64,000 bases of DNA from GCA-002050365 sp964237235 (GTDB lineage Bacteria; Acidobacteriota; Blastocatellia; Pyrinomonadales; Pyrinomonadaceae). Positions 36,323-44,050 of this stretch are shown here, in pieces (positions within the stretch are counted from its first letter, which is position 1; each line of letters opens with the position of its first letter). A program made the position numbers and the translations under genes. Where the stretch lies: contig CAXSGY010000004.1 of assembly GCA_964237235.1 (NCBI GenBank), positions 186,001 through 250,000 of the forward strand, written 5' to 3'. Under the pieces are notes generated by a model. The model was not told where the DNA came from. It worked only from the letters and a program-made list of their open reading frames with translations, and searched no databases.

Positions 36323-36970
36323 CTTACCTCACTTGGTTTCCCAAGCCACATTTTCCTTGCGGAAAACGGTTGAAAGTCTGGACTATATCTTAGACATTTC
36401 AGTCTGAGTGCGTATAGTCTCTACGGCGTCTCTGTGTAATCTTCGGCAAAATTAATTCCTTTTGCCTGATTGTTTTTAGTTGCTGCGATACGAATTGTAA
36501 AACACTTTCCGACACTTTTCGGTTTGAAGTAATAACACTTGTCGGTGTCAGGACAATAAACGCAAAAAGCGTCAATTTGTGATTTATCAATTTGCTTTCC
36601 GTGCGAACCTTTAATGTCAGACCACCAACTTTTCATCGGTATCTGAATTGAACCATTAACGGCTCGGCGATATTTGACTTGAATTCTTATAAAACGGTTG
36701 TCTTTATAAGCGACTAAATCAAACGGCGCGTGTTCGGTTGCCGGAAACAAAACTAAGAATCCTTTTTCAACCAAATCACAGAAAGCCTTCGCAACTCCCA
36801 AATCGCCTTTGTTTTTTTCGTATGATGATTAATCATTTCCACTTATTTCCAAAGGTTCTCACAAAGTTCCCTCGGTGTTGTCATAGGAATCTTTCGATTC
36901 CCTTAGATATTCACCGATATAGCACTCTCCACTATGCAAGTTACTAATTCCCCGCACAGGCTCCTATTTG
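36323..36970 (-). mobile_element. Group I self-splicing intron in tRNA-Arg(UCU)
   Basis: A 648-nt intervening sequence. Readable core elements on the minus strand are: P3 GAGTGC with GCACTC; a P4-like CGGTG/CACCG; R with GACTATACGCAC at 36408-36420; a short P8 AGAC/GTCT; and S as AAGATATAGTCC, where P7 forms from GACTATA and TATAGTC. Two 3' hairpins are capped by GCAA and GAAA tetraloops (P9 region). The intron ends in G. P1 and its guide sequence could not be settled by eye. The layout fits subgroup IC3 tRNA introns. The endonuclease gene is placed before P7 and its stop codon runs into the R element. Confidence 0.93.
36421..36801 (-). CDS. Intron-encoded PD-(D/E)XK homing endonuclease, apparently frameshifted at its start
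   Basis: A small nuclease that would cut intronless tRNA-Arg alleles so that the intron is copied in. The core PFDLVAYKDNRFIRIQVKYR carries the Asp and Q-x-K active-site pattern of the family that includes I-Ssp6803I. This frame can start only at TTG 36801 (126 residues), which drops the usual KGDLGVAKAF opening. That opening is encoded just upstream but is out of frame with ATG 36836 (MINHHTKK...) because of a run of seven A (36812-36818); eight A would restore it. So the gene is broken, uses slippage, or has a sequencing error. Confidence 0.82.
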   Translation of the reverse strand: MGVAKAFCDLVEKGFLVLFPATEHAPFDLVAYKDNRFIRIQVKYRRAVNGSIQIPMKSWWSDIKGSHGKQIDKSQIDAFCVYCPDTDKCYYFKPKSVGKCFTIRIAATKNNQAKGINFAEDYTETP

Positions 36971-37049
36971 AAGGCTGTTGCTCTATCCAACTGAGCTACG
37001 GGAGCATACAAAGAACGAATGAAAATCTTAGCGAGTGCGAATTGACAAG

Positions 37050-37169
37050 TCAAATTCGCGGAAACACAATCAGGAAAATGACGATTAAAAGCGCGACGAT
37101 TAACGGAAAGGCGTTGAGAATCAACATCCAAAACGCTTCGTTCTCGAAATTAAATTTGCGCGGCTTCAT
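37050..37169 (-). CDS. Tiny single-helix membrane protein coupled to cmk
   Basis: A 39-residue frame starting at ATG 37169, inside the last codons of cmk. It begins MKPRKFNFENEAFWM and continues as one hydrophobic helix ending IFLIVFPRI. The overlap with cmk suggests translational coupling. Nothing else is known; it could be chance, but the membrane-helix design and the position make it plausible. Confidence 0.45.
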   Translation of the reverse strand: MKPRKFNFENEAFWMLILNAFPLIVALLIVIFLIVFPRI

Positions 37170-37833
37170 TTTGTTTTTCACGCACGAGGTTGAGCATTTG
37201 TTCGTAAACTTCCGCGAGATTCAGCTCGCTCGTGTCAATGACTATCGCGCCTTCGGCGATGGAAAGCGGCGAATCTTCGCGCGAAACGTCGCGTTCGTCG
37301 CGCAAATTTATTTCCGTTAAGGTCTCCTCGTAAGTCGTCACGCGACCGCGCGCTTTGTCTTCTTCAAAGCGGCGCAGGGCGCGGGCGGCGGGCGTGGCGG
37401 TCAGAAAAAATTTGATGTCAGCGTGCGGAAAAACGACTGTGCCGATGTCGCGCCCGTCGAGTACCGCGCCGTTCTTCGAGCTTTGTCCGAGCGCGCGCTG
37501 GTGTTCGACGAGAATTTTTCTGACTTCGGAAACGGTCGAAACAATCGAAGCCATCTGTCCGACTTCGGGTTTGCGAATATCTTCGGAAACGTCGCGCCCT
37601 GCGAGCAGAATTTGCAAGGATTCGGGTTCGCCGACTAATTCGATGCGCGAATGTTCGGCGATTCGGGCGACGGTTTCGGCATCGTAAAAATCCTTGCCGC
37701 TTTCCAGAACCGCCAGACCGACGGCGCGGTACATCGCGCCCGTGTCGAGATAAAGCAAACTCAATTCTTTGGCTAACATTTTGCCGAGCGTGGATTTGCC
37801 CGCGCCCGAAGGTCCGTCAATGGCGATAATCAT
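37150..37833 (-). CDS. cmk: Cytidylate kinase
   Basis: Phosphorylates CMP and dCMP with ATP in pyrimidine nucleotide synthesis. The 227-residue protein starts at ATG 37833 with MIIAIDGPSGAGKSTLGKML, the P-loop at the very N-terminus as usual; a longer frame upstream has no family features. Other blocks are YLDTGAMYRAVGLAVL, the nucleotide site GRDIGTVVFPHADIKFFLTA and RRFEEDKARG with RDERDVSREDSPL in the lid. It is divergent from the large unknown gene at 37974. Confidence 0.96.
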   Translation of the reverse strand: MIIAIDGPSGAGKSTLGKMLAKELSLLYLDTGAMYRAVGLAVLESGKDFYDAETVARIAEHSRIELVGEPESLQILLAGRDVSEDIRKPEVGQMASIVSTVSEVRKILVEHQRALGQSSKNGAVLDGRDIGTVVFPHADIKFFLTATPAARALRRFEEDKARGRVTTYEETLTEINLRDERDVSREDSPLSIAEGAIVIDTSELNLAEVYEQMLNLVREKQNEAAQI

Positions 37834-37973
37834 CGAATGCAAGTTTATTTGATTTGCGGACTTATGTCTAAAAGCCGGTTCGTTGCGAGGAAACTTTTTC
37901 CGGCTTTGCCGATAACTGTAAAAGACCGACTCTTTCAGATAAATTTTCGCAACAATTTTTGGAGGCAATAAAA

Positions 37974-40385
37974 ATGATACCGAGAGATACTTATGTAAAA
38001 CCGATTCCGCTGCAGCCGGTAGTGAAAACCGAACCGAAAACCCAACTGAAAACTCAACCGGCAGCGGCAACGACCGTCGCTCTCAGACCGAACGACGCGC
38101 AATACGTCGGAGCGACCAATAAGTATAAATTAGATAAACAATACGACGCGACGCTGCCGACACCTTCTAAGGCTCTAGAGCAAATCAACAGCTTGCCGAA
38201 GCCCGACCCGACCGATAAAGCGGCGGTTGAAAATTATAAACAGCAGCGCAAACAAATTGCCGACGACGCGATTAACAATTCAAAGCCGCCGAAAATCGAA
38301 GATTTTCGCAACGCCGGTTTGAACGGCAGAACTGCCGAATACGAATACGAGCAGGCGAAACAAAGTTATGACACGCAAATCGGCGATTTAAAGAAAATCT
38401 CGGCGGACGCGAAAAATTATCCCGACAAAATTTTAACGCCCTCCGAAGCACAACAGGAGATTGCGAATCTGCCGCGTCCGGACCGCGGCAATCCGCAGTC
38501 GGTTCTGGATTATAACAACCGGCGCGCGGCAATTGCGGATTCGGCTTTGATGTATGCGAAACCGCCGAACCGCGAAGATTATCTTCATTCCGGTTTGAAC
38601 GGCGCGACGGCAAACTACGAATACCGACAGGATTTAAGTTATTACAATTCGGCGGTCGCCGAGTTGAAGAAAGATTCGAGCGCGGGCGGCACGACGACTC
38701 TTCCGCCGATGACCGATGCCGAAGCCGACAGAGCGGCGACCGATTACATCAACGCGCGCGGCGGCGTGAACAATGAAGACGACGCTTTCGGTGTCGGTCA
38801 AGACGTTTCCGCGCTTGCCAAAACCGACCCGGAAGGCGCGGCGTTGGTGATGCAGAAAGTGCAGGAAAAATTAGGCGGCACGACCTACGGCGATAATGTC
38901 GCCAGCGGTTTCGTTGATAATATGTCGGTCGAGGAGTTGCGCTCGTTTTCGCAAATGCCGGGCGGCGAAAAAGTCTTGAGAAGCTTGCAGGAGCATTTAA
39001 CGACCGGCGACGTTCACGAAGGCGAATATCAGGAATCCGACAAAATTGACGAAGCGATTACCGGCTTAAATCCGCAGAGTTTGATCGGCGACCCGGAACA
39101 CGACGCGAAAGCGGTTGACGAGCAGCTCCAAAAATTGCCGCCGGAAATGCGCGATAAATACATTCAGGCGGTTCTCGAACATCCGGCGGGCGGCAAAGCG
39201 ATTAAATACGCCGGAACGATGTCGCCCGAAAGTCAGGCGGCGTTAGGCAAGGCTCTCGGCGATTTGTATGCAAAAGACCCGTCCGGCACGATGGCGAAAC
39301 TGCACGAAATCACCGATTCGCAGGACGCGACTTTATATCCGTGGAATCTGCAATCGGGTTTGGCGACCGCCATCAGCAAATCCGGCAACGACGGCTTGAT
39401 CAAGGAATTCGCGCAAAACGAAATCAACCGCGCCAAAGGCAACCCGGACGAAGTTCTCGGTTATGTCAATGCCGTCACCGCTTACGCCGGACTTTCGCCC
39501 GCAGGCTTGCAGGACGTGATGAAAAACAATCCGGATTTCTTCAAAGCCGCGAGTGAAGCCGGAAAACTCTCATCCAGCTACGTGCAAACTATCGAGAGCG
39601 GCTACGGCAATCTTTTGAAAAAAGCCGCTGATGTAACCGACGCGAACGGTAATCCGACTCCCGAAGCAATGCGCCTTTTCAAGGAAGGAATGCAGTATGC
39701 GGGCGATAATATTTACACTAAAGAAGGCTTGGGCGAATTTTTCATCAAGCATCAGGACGCGATTACCAATACATATCTCAACAAAAACGGCTACGATTTG
39801 ACGAGCGAGGGTTTAAAGTCTCTGAATTCTTTCTTCAAAAATGTGCTGTTCACAACGCCGCTCGGCGCGAACGCCAAAGACGTGGCAATGGCGATTACGG
39901 CGAAAATGAACGCGACCTTAGCCGACGCAGACCGGCTTTCCGACGCTGATTTTGAAGCGAAATACGGCAAAAACAAACACGATATGACTTCATTGGTCGG
40001 CGAGCAATACGGCACGATGGTCAATGCGATGGAAGAATCTTTGAAAAGCATCAAAGATAAATCCGACGAGGAAGCCAAACAAATCGTTGATGTCTTAGGC
40101 GGCATTATCAGCGTCGGCGAAGCGGCAGGCAGTCTCGCCGGACCTGAAGCGACCATCGGCTCGGCGATTATCGGCGAAGGCTTAAAGCTCGCGCTCGGCG
40201 CGGCGGGCGACGACATCGCCCGGGGCAAATACGACGAGGCGGTCAAAGAATTGAAGAACAACGGCATTGATCCCCAAAATTTCGACGATTATACGTTCAA
40301 CGACGTGCTTGGAAAGATCGAAAACACAACGGCGCACGATTCGGTGCGCGATGCCTTCGATTACGTCAAGGAAGTTCTCGAATAA
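37974..40385 (+). CDS. Large cysteine-free protein of unknown function (803 aa)
   Basis: No known family was recognised. The start is ATG 37974, since GGAGG lies eight bases upstream; an in-frame ATG at 37959 overlaps that site. There is no signal peptide. Residues about 60-235 hold two tandem repeats of about 90 residues that share SKPP(K/N)xEDxxxxGLNGxTAxYEY. The rest is helical and rich in Ala, Gly, Asp and Asn, with no cysteine. Near the C-terminus is a glycine-rich hydrophobic stretch (about 695-740) such as VLGGIISVGEAAGSLAGPEA, as seen in some pore-forming or secreted toxins. A strong terminator follows. It could be a substrate of the nearby T6SS, but this is speculation. Confidence 0.75.
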   Translation: MIPRDTYVKPIPLQPVVKTEPKTQLKTQPAAATTVALRPNDAQYVGATNKYKLDKQYDATLPTPSKALEQINSLPKPDPTDKAAVENYKQQRKQIADDAINNSKPPKIEDFRNAGLNGRTAEYEYEQAKQSYDTQIGDLKKISADAKNYPDKILTPSEAQQEIANLPRPDRGNPQSVLDYNNRRAAIADSALMYAKPPNREDYLHSGLNGATANYEYRQDLSYYNSAVAELKKDSSAGGTTTLPPMTDAEADRAATDYINARGGVNNEDDAFGVGQDVSALAKTDPEGAALVMQKVQEKLGGTTYGDNVASGFVDNMSVEELRSFSQMPGGEKVLRSLQEHLTTGDVHEGEYQESDKIDEAITGLNPQSLIGDPEHDAKAVDEQLQKLPPEMRDKYIQAVLEHPAGGKAIKYAGTMSPESQAALGKALGDLYAKDPSGTMAKLHEITDSQDATLYPWNLQSGLATAISKSGNDGLIKEFAQNEINRAKGNPDEVLGYVNAVTAYAGLSPAGLQDVMKNNPDFFKAASEAGKLSSSYVQTIESGYGNLLKKAADVTDANGNPTPEAMRLFKEGMQYAGDNIYTKEGLGEFFIKHQDAITNTYLNKNGYDLTSEGLKSLNSFFKNVLFTTPLGANAKDVAMAITAKMNATLADADRLSDADFEAKYGKNKHDMTSLVGEQYGTMVNAMEESLKSIKDKSDEEAKQIVDVLGGIISVGEAAGSLAGPEATIGSAIIGEGLKLALGAAGDDIARGKYDEAVKELKNNGIDPQNFDDYTFNDVLGKIENTTAHDSVRDAFDYVKEVLE

Positions 40386-40409
40386 ACCCTTCGGTCTAAC
40401 CGACTATTC

Positions 40410-40446
40410 GCGCGTGTTGAGTTTTTTCAGCACGCGCTTTTTCGTT
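40410..40446 (+). terminator. Rho-independent terminator
   Basis: A 10-bp stem GCGCGTGTTG / CAGCACGCGC (one G-T pair) with a loop of eight, followed by TTTTTCGTTTTTT. It stands 25 bases after the stop of the 803-residue gene. Confidence 0.9.
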
Positions 40447-40659
40447 TTTTAACGAACTCAAAAAAAATTCCGCGAACCGTCGAAAATTTCGACGCGCATT
40501 CTCTAAAAACGCGCTGAAATGATTGTAAATAAACAAATAAACCGGAAACCTTTCAGTAAAATCGCCGATAACTCGAATTGAAAAAAGCAAAAAAAATTCG
40601 CTTTTCTCACAGCCTTTAAATTTACGCGAAAATCTATTATTAAATAACGAGGTGCGAAA

Positions 40660-42321
40660 ATGTTTGATGACGTTGCAAGAATAAATAACAAAGTAAATGT
40701 CGAGCCGCCGAAATCCGCCGTGGTCGAAAAACCCTTGATCGACGCGCCGACCGAACAGCCGAATACGAGCAAAGCCGCCGAACTGGATTTCGGCAACGCC
40801 GCGCTAAAATTCAAGCTCGAAAATCTTTGGAACAAACTGCCGCTCGACGCGCCGCCGGTGGAGGCGCAAAATCTGGTTGACACCGGCTATCCGCAGGAAG
40901 CCCAAACCGGCGACGAAGCGGCGGCGCGTTTGAAAAACAAGGAAAATTATTGGGGACCCGAAGCTCAAAATAATCGCGGGCGCGATTTTATGGAAACGGT
41001 CAACGCCCACAAAAACGACCCGGAATTTTTGAATAAAATGTATCAATCGCTCGGACCGGAAGAGACGGCGCGACTGCTCGAAGACACGAGCCACGCCGTC
41101 CGCAACGACAACCGCAACGATTTCCCGAACGAATCGGACGTGCGCGGCAATTACGAAGCGATTGCGAAAAGTTTGGCGGCGATGCCCGATTCTTTTCAAT
41201 ACGAAGTCGGCGCGAACGCCGTCAAACAGGGCAATTATGAAGTCGGCATTATTTTAAGTCAGGCGGGCGGCGGCACGGCAGCGAAACGCGGATTTCTCGA
41301 CGCGATCAAAGCGGACGCGCTCGGCGGCGACGAATACAAAAACTATATCGCGGCGCGTATGACGGGCGAAGTTTTAGCGTCCGATCCGCAGCTCGTCAAA
41401 GAATATTTAGCGGGCGGCAGAGACGATAAAGGAAATTGGATCGCGCCGAAATGGTCGGCAGCCGAAACATCGAAACTGTTCAAAAACGGCTTGGCAATGC
41501 CGCCGCTCGGCGACACTTATCATTACGATTGGTCGCTGATGAAGGGCGAGGGCTTAGAGCGCGTCGTCGGAATGGCGGCTGATTTGAAGGGCGCGGATTA
41601 CAGCGACTTTCGCGCCAGAGTTTTCCGCGACGCGGCGACGGTTTTGAAGGACACGCACACGGGCGACCGCCTGCGGCAATCGCTGGTTGATAATTTGCAG
41701 AAATTATTTTTAAGCGATCCGCGCGGCATCGTTGACAAACTTTTCGATAACAACGGACCCGATTCGCCGTATGACGGCAGCGGACAGGCGTTGTCTTTGT
41801 TTTTGCGCGAAGCGGTTTTCGCCAATCCGAACCCGGACGGCGAAATGGTCAACGCCGTTTCCAATTTGATGGGCGATCTGCGCGCCGATATGCTCAACCC
41901 GGACAACAAAGGCAAAAGTCCGAACAACGAATATTACGCGAAACTTTTGGGCGACGTTCTCGGCTCGGTCGCGTCCGCTTATAAACGCGCCGTCAAAGAC
42001 AACGGCGAAGACCAGAAAACGCGCGAAGCCCTCGTCGGCACGCTCGTTGATCTAGCCGCCAAACCGATTGAAGTCGGCGGCGGCGAAGTCGGCAGTATGG
42101 CGAAGGAGCAAGCAAAGGAACTCGTGAAAAGTCTTTTGAGCGATTTTCTGAACGGCGACTTAAAAGCCGACGAGAAAGGCATGCAAACGATTCTCAATAA
42201 ACTATTCGACACCGCTTTCGCCGGCGCACGCGATTTTGACAGCAAAAACGGTACGAACATCGAGGCGAACGTCAAAGTCGAAACGATTTGGGTTGATTTC
42301 CTGCGCGAGCTTTTCGGCTAA
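40660..42321 (+). CDS. Second cysteine-free protein of unknown function (553 aa)
   Basis: No known family was recognised. The ATG is preceded by CGAGGTGCGAAA. There is no signal peptide or membrane helix. After a disordered, Pro-rich N-terminus (about 1-65) the protein is mainly helical, with segments such as PDSFQYEVGANAVKQGNYEV and RQSLVDNLQKLFLSDPRGIV, and ends WVDFLRELFG. Like the gene before it, it lacks cysteine, is rich in Asp, Asn, Gly and Ala, and has its own terminator. The two may be distant relatives acting in one pathway. Structural-protein or effector roles are both possible. Confidence 0.75.
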   Translation: MFDDVARINNKVNVEPPKSAVVEKPLIDAPTEQPNTSKAAELDFGNAALKFKLENLWNKLPLDAPPVEAQNLVDTGYPQEAQTGDEAAARLKNKENYWGPEAQNNRGRDFMETVNAHKNDPEFLNKMYQSLGPEETARLLEDTSHAVRNDNRNDFPNESDVRGNYEAIAKSLAAMPDSFQYEVGANAVKQGNYEVGIILSQAGGGTAAKRGFLDAIKADALGGDEYKNYIAARMTGEVLASDPQLVKEYLAGGRDDKGNWIAPKWSAAETSKLFKNGLAMPPLGDTYHYDWSLMKGEGLERVVGMAADLKGADYSDFRARVFRDAATVLKDTHTGDRLRQSLVDNLQKLFLSDPRGIVDKLFDNNGPDSPYDGSGQALSLFLREAVFANPNPDGEMVNAVSNLMGDLRADMLNPDNKGKSPNNEYYAKLLGDVLGSVASAYKRAVKDNGEDQKTREALVGTLVDLAAKPIEVGGGEVGSMAKEQAKELVKSLLSDFLNGDLKADEKGMQTILNKLFDTAFAGARDFDSKNGTNIEANVKVETIWVDFLRELFG

Positions 42322-42340
42322 TCGCCGATTGTTAAATCCA

Positions 42341-42384
42341 AAAACAAAAATGGCTGAATCAACTTTGATTCAGCCGTTTTTGTT
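42341..42384. terminator. Bidirectional rho-independent terminator
   Basis: A perfect 10-bp stem GGCTGAATCA / TGATTCAGCC with an ACTT loop, flanked by AAAACAAAAAT and GTTTTTGTTT. It separates the 553-residue gene (+) from the convergent TPR gene (-). Confidence 0.93.
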
Positions 42385-42411
42385 TGATTTTTATTTTTTA
42401 TAAAGTAAAAA

Positions 42412-43479
42412 TTATTTCTTCTCAAGCGTTTTATCAATCATTTCCCGCAAGGTTTTATTCGTTTCGGTTGTGCGGTGCGTTTCGACGATTTCGAGTTCCG
42501 CCGCGCCGCCGTCGAGAATCAACGCCGAAAGCGCGTCGAACCGAATCAATTCGGCTTCGTCCGCCAGCATTTTCTTCAAAACGTCGAAACTTTTTTCCTT
42601 TCGGCGGGCAACGAGGGCGTAAGCGGCGAGACCGCGCTTTCTCAAATCCGCATCGGTCGTCAAAGCCGTCAGCGTGTCGTCGAACGACGCTCCGGCGTGG
42701 TTATAGAGCGTTTGAAAAGTCTGCCATCGGACGATGCTGTCGTCGTTGCCCATACAATTTAAGAGCGGTTTGACATATTCATTTTTCCATTGCCGTGCCA
42801 TCTGTCCGACGGCGTTTCCGACGACAAAGGCATTCGCGTCGGTCGAAATTTCAATTAACGATTTACCGCTTTTCACCAATTCGGCAAAACGCGCATCGGC
42901 GGCGGCAACGGCGATGTTTGTAATTCTCGATTCGACGAATTCGGTCTCGTAAGCGTGCGGATCGAGAAAATAAGCATTGAAATAATATTTCAGAGCCTTT
43001 TCGTTGTCGTTTTTAACTTTGAAGTAAAATCGTCCGACCCAGCCTTGAATAAAGCCGGATTTCGGCGCGCGCGCGGCGGCTTCGACGAGAAATTTTTCGG
43101 CTTCGTTCTGGTTTCCCGCCGCTAATAAACGCGAACCTTCTTCGAATGCTTTTTTCGCTTCAACACCCGGTTCGGGCGAATTGTCGCCGAAAAATTTGAC
43201 GAACGCCGCGTCGAAATCTTTTTCGGCGAACCTGTAGCGGCGGGCATATTCCATAATTAAAAACGCCTGCAATTTATCGTTTTTGTCGAGATAATATTGC
43301 GCGAGCGCGAAATGCGCCGCGGGCTGCAGATATTTGACGGCGAATTGTTTTCGCAATTCGGAAAGTTTCGCGGCGGGCGTTTGCGAAAAAGCGTCGGCAA
43401 CGAAAATCAAAAACGCCAATGCCGTCAGAACGACAAACGAAACGGCTTTTTGAGAATGTCTTCGATTTTTCATACGCAA
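42412..43479 (-). CDS. Exported TPR/HEAT-like repeat protein
   Basis: A 355-residue protein with an N-terminal signal or anchor segment (about 14-32, ending VADAFSQ). The first half shows TPR-like helices (QPAAHFALAQYYLDKNDKLQ, AKKAFEEGSRLLAAGNQNEA), the second HEAT-like repeats (NDDSIVRWQTFQTLYNHAG, DVLKKMLADEAELIRFDALS). No catalytic motif is seen. It may scaffold other proteins in the periplasm. It is followed by the bidirectional terminator at 42341. Confidence 0.7.
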   Translation of the reverse strand: MRMKNRRHSQKAVSFVVLTALAFLIFVADAFSQTPAAKLSELRKQFAVKYLQPAAHFALAQYYLDKNDKLQAFLIMEYARRYRFAEKDFDAAFVKFFGDNSPEPGVEAKKAFEEGSRLLAAGNQNEAEKFLVEAAARAPKSGFIQGWVGRFYFKVKNDNEKALKYYFNAYFLDPHAYETEFVESRITNIAVAAADARFAELVKSGKSLIEISTDANAFVVGNAVGQMARQWKNEYVKPLLNCMGNDDSIVRWQTFQTLYNHAGASFDDTLTALTTDADLRKRGLAAYALVARRKEKSFDVLKKMLADEAELIRFDALSALILDGGAAELEIVETHRTTETNKTLREMIDKTLEKK

Positions 43480-43517
43480 AAAATATGTTTCCGAAAGCGC
43501 GCCATTGCCGAGCGCGG

Positions 43518-44045
43518 TTATCTGTCCGTTTCAACTAAAATCCGATTGTTTTTTTTCGCGCTGATAAAAAGATGCGCGGTGATCAAAGTCATCAAATTTT
43601 TCTGCGAAATATCCAAACCGACGATATTGAGATTCAATGCTTCGAATCCGAGCGTCTGATTATAGGAAACGAGTTTGCGCCCGGTTTTGGAAGTTTTACC
43701 CAGGTATTTTTCGACGTTTTTGATTTCCAGAGAAACGAATTTGCTGGAAAAAACATTGTTCGGATACGCCGCTTCGATGTCGTCCCAGAAAATTTTCCCG
43801 ATGCCGAGCGATTTGTCTTCGATGCCTTCGTCGTCGAGAATCAGACGCGGCGCGGTGTTCAAAAAGTGCTTCAGAAAAACGATCAATCCGAATCCGAAAA
43901 GCGCGATGCTCGACCAACCGATAATATTTCCGCGCAAATCTTTGGCGATTGCCAAAATAAAAATGCCGCCCGCGACGAATACCAAACAAACGAGCAGTAA
44001 TAAACCCGTCTTCACGCGGCTGAATTTTATTTCGATTTTGTCCAT
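43518..44045 (-). CDS. STM3941-like membrane protein
   Basis: A 175-residue protein with two membrane helices near the start (about 12-33 and 42-60) and a soluble C-terminal domain: APRLILDDEGIEDKSLGIGK, then WDDIEAAYPNN. This matches the STM3941/PH-like family of unknown role. It sits five bases after the threonine aldolase stop and is probably in that operon. Confidence 0.7.
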   Translation of the reverse strand: MDKIEIKFSRVKTGLLLLVCLVFVAGGIFILAIAKDLRGNIIGWSSIALFGFGLIVFLKHFLNTAPRLILDDEGIEDKSLGIGKIFWDDIEAAYPNNVFSSKFVSLEIKNVEKYLGKTSKTGRKLVSYNQTLGFEALNLNIVGLDISQKNLMTLITAHLFISAKKNNRILVETDR

Positions 44046-44050
44046 CGTTT

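Larger units (their letters stand above)
36284..37005 (-). tRNA. tRNA-Arg (TCT) interrupted by a group I intron in the anticodon
   Basis: The 5' exon is 36971-37005 (acceptor GCTCCCG, D arm GCTC/GAGC, anticodon stem ACAGC, then CTT). The 3' exon is 36284-36322 (CTAA, stem GCTGT, T arm GCACG-TTCAAGT-CGTGC, acceptor CGGGGGC, discriminator A). Joined they form a normal 74-nt cloverleaf with loop CTTCTAA and anticodon TCT, reading AGA. The splice point is placed after U34, since the intron would then follow an exon U and end in G. No CCA is encoded, unlike the nearby tRNA-His. Confidence 0.93.

Noticed and set aside
36399..36590. 63-codon minus-strand frame inside the intron
   Set aside because: Overlaps the endonuclease in another frame and crosses the conserved R element; no domain.
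37834..38070. N-terminal extension of cmk (79 codons)
   Set aside because: The P-loop should be at the very start of the enzyme; the extra part overlaps the divergent promoter region and gene.
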